The notes under the pieces: generated by a model
What the model was told of the DNA's origin: nothing
Database searches by the model: none
What the model saw: the letters and a program-made list of their open reading frames with translations, nothing else
Origin: Streptomyces sp. NRRL F-5123
GTDB taxonomy: Bacteria; Actinomycetota; Actinomycetes; Streptomycetales; Streptomycetaceae
DNA length: 64,000 nucleotides
Reading direction: 5' to 3'
NCBI RefSeq assembly: GCF_000721495.1
Contig: NZ_JOHY01000041.1
Span: 1-64,000, forward strand
Made by a program: the position numbers and the translations under genes
In this document: positions 41,319 through 48,455 of the stretch, piece by piece
How the letters are laid out: every line of letters starts with the position of its first letter
Numbering within the stretch: position 1 is the stretch's first letter

Positions 41319-42712
41319 CCGGAAGCGGGGGCTACTCCACGGACGTCCGCGCTGCGGACCCCGGACAGACGGACTTCGAGACCTTCACCCACGAGCAACT
41401 GCTGGCCATGATCCGACACGCCGACCCAGAGACGATCGCGCCCGTCGGTGATCACCTCGGCCTGGCCGTCGAGCGGATCGCCCGGATCGGTGCGGACCTC
41501 GACCGGCACATTGCCTGCGTCGACTGGGAGGGCGCCTCCGGCGCCGCCTTCCGGGAATGGGGCAGGCACGTCGCCAGAGCCACGCTGGGGCTGAGCGACT
41601 ACGCCCACTCCACCGCCAAGGCCCTCACGCATGCGGCGGACACGCTGCGTACGGTCAAACGCGACATGCCACCCGTCCCGGCTGCCGCCCAGAAGGCCTA
41701 CGCCACCCTCCAGGCCGACCCCACCGTCCGCCACGACCCGGACGCCCACGCACGGATGGCCCGCGCCCACACCGAGGTGGAGGCCGCCCGCATCGAGGCC
41801 GCGGACCAGATGCGCAAGCTGGCGCAGTCCTACTCCCTGTCGGCGACGGTCATCGAGACGGCCGAGTCGCCGGAGTACCCGCCGGTGCCGTCGCCGTTCG
41901 TGCCCCCGTCGCAGACGCTCCGGACCGGTGCCGGCCACTACAGCGCTGCCACGGGCTCCGGTGCGACCCCGCCCGTGCGCAATTCGCCGGGGACGGCGAC
42001 CGGCGGAGAGGCCGAGCGGAACATTGCGGCGGCGCCCGGCATCGCGGCGTCACCTCTCACCCGTACGCAGTCGACGGGCGCGCAGGCGCCCGCGGTGCCG
42101 ACCCAGCCCGGCCCGCAGCCAAATGGCAACAACGGCAACGGCGGCGGGGCATTCGTCGGTGTTTCCCACGCCGGGAACGCCCCTCAACCGTTCACGAGCG
42201 GCGCTCTCCTGCACGACCATTCCCGCGATGCGGGGGAGTCCGCAACGACGGGGCAACTGCCGAGGAATTTCCCCCGGCAGGAGCTACCGAAGGCCCCGTA
42301 CGAGCCGGGTTCGGGGCTGTTTCCGGCCCGTGGAGGGCGGAGCCACGGCATTGTCGGAGGCAGCCCCGCCGTTGAACCGGTGGCGTCCGGCGGCCCGGGA
42401 CAGGGTCCGGCTGCGTACAGCGTCGTCGGCGAGTACGGGCCGGCCACCCGGCCGCCCGTCGGCGGCATGATGGGCAGCCGTACGGCAGGGAGCGGGCGAG
42501 CCGCCTCCGAGGGGAGCGGCGTACGCCGTCTCGCCGGTGAGCCCGGGGGAGTTGCGGGCCGCGTTCCCTCTGCCGAGTTCGCACCACGGGCCCTGGGTTC
42601 CGCGGGTGCCGCGCGCGAGGAGTCCGACGGTCCGAGGCATCGGGCCGAACTCGCCGGAGAGGGGGACTGGGGCCCTCGCCGGGACGACGTCGTGCCGCCG
42701 GTCATCCGCTGA
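41315..42712 (+). CDS. PPE-like ESX-associated protein with disordered tail
   Basis: 465 residues from GTG 41315, coupled to the preceding gene. Residues 20-195 are helical, containing VDWEGASGAAFREWGRHVARA (WEG, a WXG-type turn) and HTEVEAARIEAADQMRKLAQSY. The remainder (about 195-465) is disordered and rich in Pro, Gly, Ser, Thr and Asn. This is the layout of PPE/EspB-like substrates: a helical export domain plus a long low-complexity tail. Likely exported through this ESX system; function unknown. Confidence 0.7.
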   Translation: MTGSGGYSTDVRAADPGQTDFETFTHEQLLAMIRHADPETIAPVGDHLGLAVERIARIGADLDRHIACVDWEGASGAAFREWGRHVARATLGLSDYAHSTAKALTHAADTLRTVKRDMPPVPAAAQKAYATLQADPTVRHDPDAHARMARAHTEVEAARIEAADQMRKLAQSYSLSATVIETAESPEYPPVPSPFVPPSQTLRTGAGHYSAATGSGATPPVRNSPGTATGGEAERNIAAAPGIAASPLTRTQSTGAQAPAVPTQPGPQPNGNNGNGGGAFVGVSHAGNAPQPFTSGALLHDHSRDAGESATTGQLPRNFPRQELPKAPYEPGSGLFPARGGRSHGIVGGSPAVEPVASGGPGQGPAAYSVVGEYGPATRPPVGGMMGSRTAGSGRAASEGSGVRRLAGEPGGVAGRVPSAEFAPRALGSAGAAREESDGPRHRAELAGEGDWGPRRDDVVPPVIR

Positions 42713-42861
42713 CGCGTCCAAGTCCCCGCCCCGGCCCCGACCACAACCCGGTCCGCAGAGTGTCGTGTTGGGAGCCGTCGGCGAAGCAGCAGTAGAGTGA
42801 GTTCGCAAGGTAACTGTTCGTGCTTGCGGCAACACGTTCTGCGTGTGGGGGAGACTGCGTC

Positions 42862-43200
42862 ATGACGGCCGGTATGAAAGTCACCAGCGCCTCGCTGGAC
42901 AGGCTGGAGAGCGACCTCGACGTCATGGTGGGTTCGATGGACCGCCAGGTCCGGGCGCTCCAGGCGGTGATCGACAACCTCGAAGGCCACTGGCGCGGTA
43001 TCGGCGCCAACGCCTTCAACGCCCAGCAGGCCCTCATCAACGAGGACCACCGGGTGCTCGCGACCCTGCTCGGCAGGATCAGGCAGGCGGTGCACGACAC
43101 GAACCTCACGGCCGGTACGACCGACGAGGGTGTCTTCCAGGACATGAAGAGCATCGATATCAACGGCGGCGCCCCGGGCAGCGGCATCGCGGGTCTCTGA
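42862..43200 (+). CDS. WXG100 protein (EsxA/EsxB-like, first of pair)
   Basis: 112 residues from ATG 42862; longer readings from 42820 lack a ribosome site. Two amphipathic helices joined by the WXG turn at W44-R-G46 (NLEGHWRGIGANAFNA). It lacks a C-terminal YxxxD/E motif, so its export probably depends on its partner encoded 59 bases downstream. The 149-base gap before it contains TAGAGT (about 42792), a possible -10, making the esx-mycP genes a separate transcription unit. Confidence 0.92.
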   Translation: MTAGMKVTSASLDRLESDLDVMVGSMDRQVRALQAVIDNLEGHWRGIGANAFNAQQALINEDHRVLATLLGRIRQAVHDTNLTAGTTDEGVFQDMKSIDINGGAPGSGIAGL

Positions 43201-43259
43201 CACCAGCACCGCACCGCCGCCGGCCCGCCGCGTCACCACACCACCTCCCTGGGGTATTC

Positions 43260-43556
43260 ATGTTCGATCCCGGCCAGCTCAAGGTCACGTACGCCTCCCT
43301 CGACGAGGCGGCGAGCGCGATCAGGCAACAGGCCACGCAACTGCAGAGCGACCTGGACAACCTGCTGACACGCGTGCGTGCGGTCGCCGGGTACTGGGAG
43401 GGCGACGCGCAGCACGCTTTCCACGCCGTCGCGCACGAATGGGCGCACCGTACGCAGCACATGCACGGTGTGTTGGAATCGATCGCGAGCAAGGTGCAGA
43501 TTGCCAGCGGGCATTACAACACCGCGGACAGGAAGGCCGCGTCCTACTTCGGCTGA
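43260..43556 (+). CDS. WXG100 protein (EsxA/EsxB-like, with YxxxD signal)
   Basis: 98 residues. WXG turn at W46-E-G48 (VAGYWEGDAQHAFHA) and the C-terminal secretion motif Y86-N-T-A-D90 in HYNTADRKAASYFG. It should form a heterodimer with the preceding WXG100 protein and carry the export signal for the pair. mycP starts five bases after its stop. In Streptomyces such a pair is secreted and affects sporulation. Confidence 0.94.
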   Translation: MFDPGQLKVTYASLDEAASAIRQQATQLQSDLDNLLTRVRAVAGYWEGDAQHAFHAVAHEWAHRTQHMHGVLESIASKVQIASGHYNTADRKAASYFG

Positions 43557-43561
43557 CGGCC

Positions 43562-44920
43562 ATGCCTCGACGGGGAGTGGAGGGGCATCGCCAGGTGCGG
43601 CAGGCTGCCGCGCCGACGGTGTGGGCGGCGGTGTTGGCGGTGGCGGCCATTGTGCCGGTCTGTCTCGGCGCGGCCGCGCAGAGCGGCGCACTTGCGGCGC
43701 ACAGCGTGCCGACCCTCGACGGCGACGGAGCATGCACCTTCCCGGCACCCGACGTCGCGCAGACGCCGTGGTCCCTGCAACGACTGCTGCTCAACCGACT
43801 CTGGCAGAACACGCAGGGCAAGGGGGTCACCGTTGCGGTGATCGACTCCGGGATCGACCCCCGGAACCCGCAGTTGGCGGCCGCCGTCGATGCCTCGCGG
43901 AGTGTGGATCTGACGGACCCGAGGGGCCGTGGCACCACCGACCCGGTCGGGCACGGCACGGAAGTGGCAGGCATCATCGCGGCCCGGCCTTCCCCGGCGA
44001 CCGGCTTCGTCGGACTCGCACCGCAGGCGACCCTGATCTCGGTCCGGCAAGCGGGCCAGGACGGCACGGGGACCGTGAACGGCCTGGCCCGCGCGCTGCG
44101 AAAGGCCGTTGACGCCGGTGCCCGCGTCATCAACGTCTCGCAGGACACCCCGCGCAGCACCCCCGATCTGGAGGCCGCCGTCGCGACTGCCGTACGCGCG
44201 GACGCCGTGATCGTTGCCTCCGCGGGCAACAGCGGCTCCGACGGAGCCTTCCGCACCACCTACCCCGGTGGTTATCCCGGTGTGCTGGCGGTCGGGGCCT
44301 CGGACCGCAACAACGAGCGTGCTCCGTTCTCCCAGGCAGGGGAGTTCATCGGAGTCGCGGCTCCGGGCGTGGACATGCTTTCCACGGTGCCAGGCGGTGG
44401 CCAGTGCATCGACAACGGAACCAGTTTCGCCGCCCCTTACGTGGCCGGGGTCGCCGCACTGATCCGGGCGAAGCACCCCACCTGGACCGCGACGGAAGTG
44501 GTCGCCCAGATCGAGCAGACGGCGCAGCGCACCTCCCCAGGCCACAACGCGCTCGTCGGCTGGGGCGTGGTGGACCCCGTCCGCGCGCTGACCGACGACG
44601 CCAGGCCGATCGAGGCGCCGGCCCCGACCCGACGCGAACACCAGAGCGGCGCCTCCGCGATCCCGGCTGCCCTCACGTCGACAGACCCCGCGCGGCAGCG
44701 GGAGATGCGCACGGCTGCGTATTTGATGGCCGGGTCGGCCTCCGGCCTGTTGCTGATTGCCGGGACGACGATCACCCTCCGCGACCGCAGACGCCGCCCT
44801 GACGGAGCAGCCGCGGCCTATTGCCCCGCCGCGCCGGACGTGCCGGGGCCTCCCGGCTTACGGAAGCTCCAACGGCGGCGCACACGACTGCGCGGGAGTG
44901 GGGCGGGAGGAGGCGGCTGA
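43562..44920 (+). CDS. mycP: Mycosin, S8 subtilisin-like protease of the ESX system
   Basis: 452 residues. Signal peptide or N-terminal helix at about 17-40, catalytic triad D95 (VAVIDSGID), H131 (GHGTEVAG) and S288 (NGTSFAAPYVAG), oxyanion N223 (SAGNSG), and a C-terminal membrane helix near 415-435 (AYLMAGSASGLLLIAGTTITL). Mycosins stabilise the ESX membrane complex and process some substrates. The cytosolic tail is Arg/Gly-rich and its last 103 bases overlap the convergent immunity-like gene. Confidence 0.95.
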   Translation: MPRRGVEGHRQVRQAAAPTVWAAVLAVAAIVPVCLGAAAQSGALAAHSVPTLDGDGACTFPAPDVAQTPWSLQRLLLNRLWQNTQGKGVTVAVIDSGIDPRNPQLAAAVDASRSVDLTDPRGRGTTDPVGHGTEVAGIIAARPSPATGFVGLAPQATLISVRQAGQDGTGTVNGLARALRKAVDAGARVINVSQDTPRSTPDLEAAVATAVRADAVIVASAGNSGSDGAFRTTYPGGYPGVLAVGASDRNNERAPFSQAGEFIGVAAPGVDMLSTVPGGGQCIDNGTSFAAPYVAGVAALIRAKHPTWTATEVVAQIEQTAQRTSPGHNALVGWGVVDPVRALTDDARPIEAPAPTRREHQSGASAIPAALTSTDPARQREMRTAAYLMAGSASGLLLIAGTTITLRDRRRRPDGAAAAYCPAAPDVPGPPGLRKLQRRRTRLRGSGAGGGG

Positions 44921-45213
44921 GCGCGGAGGCGTCGGTAGGTCTGGGCCGTTCCTTCTTCGCCGTGGTAGGGCAGTACCGTCACGTCGCCCGTTCGTTTGTC
45001 CACGATGATGGCTGAAATGCCAGGCGAGATCGCCCGTGGTGGGTCGCCCAGCCGAGGCGGTGGTAGCGCGGTTGTTGGTGGAGACCACGGCATCACGATG
45101 AATCCCTCGTCGAATTCTGTGGCGTACATTGGCGCGAGGCTGCCGTCTGGCAGCTGGCAGACGTAATGGTTCGCAGCGATACGCTGCGCCTCCTCGGCAT
45201 CCACTCTGACCAC
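44818..45213 (-). CDS. Imm35/YrhB-like immunity protein candidate
   Basis: 131 residues from GTG 45213 (ribosome site GGAAGGG, five bases upstream). The core has DAEEAQRIAANHYVCQ, FIVMPWSPP and ISAIIVDKRTGDVTVLPYHG, similar to the helix-strand-strand pattern of Imm35/YrhB-type immunity proteins, which end with an IVDK.TG strand. It lies 28 bases after the toxin gene on the same strand, the usual toxin-immunity order. The Pro/Arg-rich last 34 residues lie opposite the end of mycP and may be dispensable. The family call is tentative. Confidence 0.6.
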   Translation of the reverse strand: MVRVDAEEAQRIAANHYVCQLPDGSLAPMYATEFDEGFIVMPWSPPTTALPPPRLGDPPRAISPGISAIIVDKRTGDVTVLPYHGEEGTAQTYRRLRAQPPPPAPLPRSRVRRRWSFRKPGGPGTSGAAGQ

Positions 45214-45241
45214 GTTCCCTTCCGGTGCTATGTCCTGTTGT

Positions 45242-47047
45242 TCATGGGCCCGCCGCGATGGCTGTAGCGGCGTCCTGCCTGATCGGGTGCCGCCGGGCGT
45301 CCAGGGCGTAGTGGTACACGTGTGCTGCACTCAGGTGGATTTGCTCGGTACTTACCTCGCCCGACTGGGGGTCCAACCAATAGACCTGTCCCTTGTGATT
45401 TAGCGCGGTGAAAACGTGAGAGGAGAGCGCCCCATCTGCGGGCAACTGCCATTCGATGTGGACGAGGGCACTCGACCCATGTCCTGACGCGTGCAATTCA
45501 TCTGCCACTGCCCTGTACGACTCGGGCCCTGGTCCCGTGTACCGCATGCTTGTACCGCCCCAAGCATTGCCGTGTTCAACGCCGTGCCGTTCAGCGGTCC
45601 GTAGCACGAGCTTCTCGTCGCCCATATGGGGCAACGTCCTGGCCGCAGCCACCTGCGGGTTGCCGTACCAGGTCTCCAGCGCGGAGCGAACCGCGTCCGC
45701 GCAGTTGTTGGAGCGTCCCGGTACCTCCATTCCGCCGGCGTTGACCCGCGCCGTCCAAGGGCCGCGCGGGTCGGGGAAGCGCTGGAAGCTGCCGTTGCGG
45801 TTGCGCGGCACCGCCGCCTCCAGGGCGCGCTGGTCGGCGGGGTCGACGGGTTGGAGCCCGTCAGGGCCGCCGCGCAGCGTCGCGCGGATGTCCTTCAGCG
45901 TGGTGCCGTGCGTCGGCACCGCCCTGCGCCAGCCCGGGGCTCGTGCGCGAGCGGCCGCGGCCCCGTCCGTGCCGACTGCGTAGAGCAGGTTGGCGAGTAG
46001 TCGGCCCGCCGCCTCGTCGCCGTCGCGGCCCCAGCCGGTGCCGAGTACGGCGGGTGGTAGGCGCTCGGGGTGTACCGCGAGGTCCAGCAGCCCGGCCGCG
46101 GTGGCGTTCAGGTGTGTCAGGTACTGCGCCGGGTGGGCCAGGTTGTACGGGTCGTAGGGGTCGAGGCTGCGGGTGAAGCGGACGGCGTCGCTCGCGGCGC
46201 GGACCATGCCGCCGGCGACGTGCTCCAGCCGGATCGGCACGGTGCTCAGCAGGTCCTCGGTGCGGGCCGCCAGCCGCTCCGTGAAGCTCGGCATTTTCGG
46301 CGCGAGGTCGGCCGCAGAGTGCAGTGCCGCCGCGGTGGACCGGGCCATGGCGTCGCGCTGCTCGCGGGCGGCGACCAGCATGTCGCGCGCGGCCTCCCGG
46401 GCGTCGGCCCCGGGGTCGGTGAAGGGGGCGGGCGCGGCCACCGTGCCGCCCGCCGCGCGGGCCGCCTCGTACCGCGCCACTTGCTCGTCGTAGGCGGCAG
46501 CGGCCTTCTTGCTGGCCCGGACGCCGCCCTCCCACAGCCGTACCGCTTCTGCGGCTCGCCCCTTTGCCCAGTCCACCGTGCACGCGTAGCGCTCCACGGC
46601 GTCGGCGGCGTCCTGACAGGCGCTCGCGGCACGGCCCCATGCGGTGGGCTGGGGTGTGAATGCCGTGCGGAAGGCGACCCCGCCTTGGCCACGCCAGTCG
46701 TCGGCGCCGAGTCGCGAGATGCCGCGGTGGCCGGTGTCGAGGGCGGTGTGCAGTCGTCGCAGGTGCGCGGCAGTGGCACGGATGCGTGCGGGGTCGCCGT
46801 GCAGCAGCTCACCGGGGTCGTCACTGCCGCCGAGGTCCAGCTCCGGTACGTGCGCGCCGAGTTCGTCGGCGACGTGGTCGCCGGTCTTCCCGGCCCAGTC
46901 CGCGGCGCGGTGCAGACCGAGCGCGTCGAGTCCGCCGGCCACCAGGCGGGCGTCGTCGTCGATGAGGGCGCCGGTCTTGCGCTCGGCGGAGTCCAACAGG
47001 CGCCCGCCGACGTTGCCGGCCTCGTCTACGAGTGATCCGATACCCAT
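45242..47047 (-). CDS. T7SS-targeted polymorphic toxin, C-terminal papain-like (Tox-PL) domain
   Basis: 601 residues from ATG 47047, whose A is shared with the upstream stop (TGATG). The N-terminal 200 or so residues match the 'putative T7SS-secreted protein' signal domain: ADWAGKTGDHVADELGAHV, LLHGDPARIRATAAHLRRLH, DDWRGQGGVAFRTAF (WRG turn) and YACTVDWAKGRAAEAVRLWE. A helical middle follows. The C-terminal 165 residues carry papain-fold toxin motifs: C449 in RSNNCADAVRSALE, H544 in SSHVFTALNHKG and D559 in YWLDPQSGE. Tox-PL domains act as glutamine deamidases or peptidases on target-cell proteins. Predicted export is through the ESX machine encoded around it. Confidence 0.82.
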   Translation of the reverse strand: MGIGSLVDEAGNVGGRLLDSAERKTGALIDDDARLVAGGLDALGLHRAADWAGKTGDHVADELGAHVPELDLGGSDDPGELLHGDPARIRATAAHLRRLHTALDTGHRGISRLGADDWRGQGGVAFRTAFTPQPTAWGRAASACQDAADAVERYACTVDWAKGRAAEAVRLWEGGVRASKKAAAAYDEQVARYEAARAAGGTVAAPAPFTDPGADAREAARDMLVAAREQRDAMARSTAAALHSAADLAPKMPSFTERLAARTEDLLSTVPIRLEHVAGGMVRAASDAVRFTRSLDPYDPYNLAHPAQYLTHLNATAAGLLDLAVHPERLPPAVLGTGWGRDGDEAAGRLLANLLYAVGTDGAAAARARAPGWRRAVPTHGTTLKDIRATLRGGPDGLQPVDPADQRALEAAVPRNRNGSFQRFPDPRGPWTARVNAGGMEVPGRSNNCADAVRSALETWYGNPQVAAARTLPHMGDEKLVLRTAERHGVEHGNAWGGTSMRYTGPGPESYRAVADELHASGHGSSALVHIEWQLPADGALSSHVFTALNHKGQVYWLDPQSGEVSTEQIHLSAAHVYHYALDARRHPIRQDAATAIAAGP

Positions 47048-47676
47048 CAGCCGCCACCCTGCGGCCGGGCGCTCCCGCCGTCGGCGCCCGCCGGGGCCCC
47101 GCCAAGCCAACGGTTGTACTGCTCGTCCGTCCCCGACAGCGTGGCCGCGGCCTCAGAGACGAGATTCCGGCCCATGTCGTGGGCGGTGTCCTGCCAGGTC
47201 TGCCCCATGTCGGACAGGCTCTGCCGGGCGGATGCGGTGCTGAAGTCGGGGTGAAGGAAGTCCTCGACGGGGTTGTCCGGCCCGATCCGGCTCCACGACA
47301 GGACTTCCTCCTGCTCCTCCGGCAGGGCGGGATTGCCGATGGCGGAGGCCACGACCACCTTCAGGGTCCTCTCCGCGTAGCGGTCCATCTCGTAGTACGT
47401 GCCGGCCGCCAGGCCCAGCCGCTCCGCGATCTGGTCGGCGTCCTGGACGAGGGCGCGCACTCCCCATTCCCAGCGGTTGCAGAATCCGTCGAGGGCGGAC
47501 GTGAGCCCGTCGTGTCCGACCTGCATGCCGGTCAGCTTCAGGTGTGTGAAGCCGCGGCCGACGTCGGCGGCGGCCTCCTGGCCCATCGACTGGAGTTCGT
47601 GGATCACGCCGCCGAGCCCGGCGGCCGTCTGCGTCAGTGCCGTCTCCCCGACCTCGTAGCCGCCGCTCCCGGTCAC
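47047..47676 (-). CDS. ESX-associated helical protein with YxxxD motif (toxin partner)
   Basis: 209 residues from GTG 47676 with GGGGAGG upstream. Two long helices, GLGGVIHELQSMGQEAAADV and ALDGFCNRWEWGVRALVQ, then Y94-Y-E-M-D98 in AGTYYEMDRYAE, which fits the ESX export motif YxxxD. A second helical part and a Gly-rich end follow. Its start overlaps the SseB-like gene (GTGA) and its stop overlaps the toxin start (TGATG), implying near-equal synthesis of the three. It may be a secretion partner for the toxin, which has no YxxxD of its own that I can place at the end of its helical pair. Confidence 0.7.
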   Translation of the reverse strand: MTGSGGYEVGETALTQTAAGLGGVIHELQSMGQEAAADVGRGFTHLKLTGMQVGHDGLTSALDGFCNRWEWGVRALVQDADQIAERLGLAAGTYYEMDRYAERTLKVVVASAIGNPALPEEQEEVLSWSRIGPDNPVEDFLHPDFSTASARQSLSDMGQTWQDTAHDMGRNLVSEAAATLSGTDEQYNRWLGGAPAGADGGSARPQGGG

Positions 47677-48326
47677 CGCACCTCCCCGTCGAGGGCCGCG
47701 GCGTCCACCGCCACCTGGTCGGGAACCACGTCTGTGACGGGCGGGAAGAGCATCGGCAGCCGTCCCGCCACGTCGAGCGCCACACCGGCCGGCGCGCCGA
47801 CCGCGGGCACGACCTCGTCGAGCAGCCGCCACCCGTGCACGGTCACGTAGTCCGTGTCCCCGTCCTCACCTGGTCCCCCGCCCGCGATCGTCGCCGTGGC
47901 ACCGCCCGCCGAACCGCTCGGACCCCCGGCGGCGGCGAACCGCGCCAGCTCCGCTCCGTCGGAGAACGCGAACACCCAGCGCACACCGCCCGAGGTCGCC
48001 GCACGCAACCCGCCCTCGACGGTTGGGACCAGCACCACGCTCTCCCGGAAGGCATCGACGAGCGCGTCCGGATTGCCGTGTCCCCCGTGCAGCGCGGCCA
48101 GTTCAGCGGCCAATGCGCCCTTCGAGCCCTTCCTCTCGGCGGCCGGCGGCGTCCCGCGGGGCGGCGCGGCCGGCGCATTCCCCGCGGCGGCCACCAGATC
48201 CGCCAGCCGCGGCCCCGGTACGGCCGGGCAGGCCCGCCCCGCCACCCCCGCCGAATCATCGCGCGCATCGGACCGCGACTCGGCGTCCTCGCGTGGTCCG
48301 AACGCCCACTCCCATTCCGACTCCAT
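47673..48326 (-). CDS. SseB-like protein
   Basis: 217 residues from ATG 48326, with GGGGGA upstream. The centre resembles an SseB N-terminal domain: ALVDAFRESVVLVPTVEGG, GGVRWVFAFSDGAELARFA. The C-terminus (YVTVHGWRLLDEVVPAVGAPAGVALDV) continues this fold. No membrane segment. SseB-type proteins occur as type III chaperones and as accessory genes in actinobacterial ESX loci, where a chaperone or immunity role is suspected but not shown. First gene of the block downstream of eccC, 129 bases after its stop. Confidence 0.65.
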   Translation of the reverse strand: MESEWEWAFGPREDAESRSDARDDSAGVAGRACPAVPGPRLADLVAAAGNAPAAPPRGTPPAAERKGSKGALAAELAALHGGHGNPDALVDAFRESVVLVPTVEGGLRAATSGGVRWVFAFSDGAELARFAAAGGPSGSAGGATATIAGGGPGEDGDTDYVTVHGWRLLDEVVPAVGAPAGVALDVAGRLPMLFPPVTDVVPDQVAVDAAALDGEVR

Positions 48327-48455
48327 GACCGTCCCCCGTCGACACCGCGGTTCAAGGCAGGAAACCCCGACCCCGAACCGTCTCACCACTCTAAGTGATC
48401 AAACGGTAGCAGTAAGTCGTCATCCGTCGAATCCGGTTGTCCACAGGCCGGCTGC

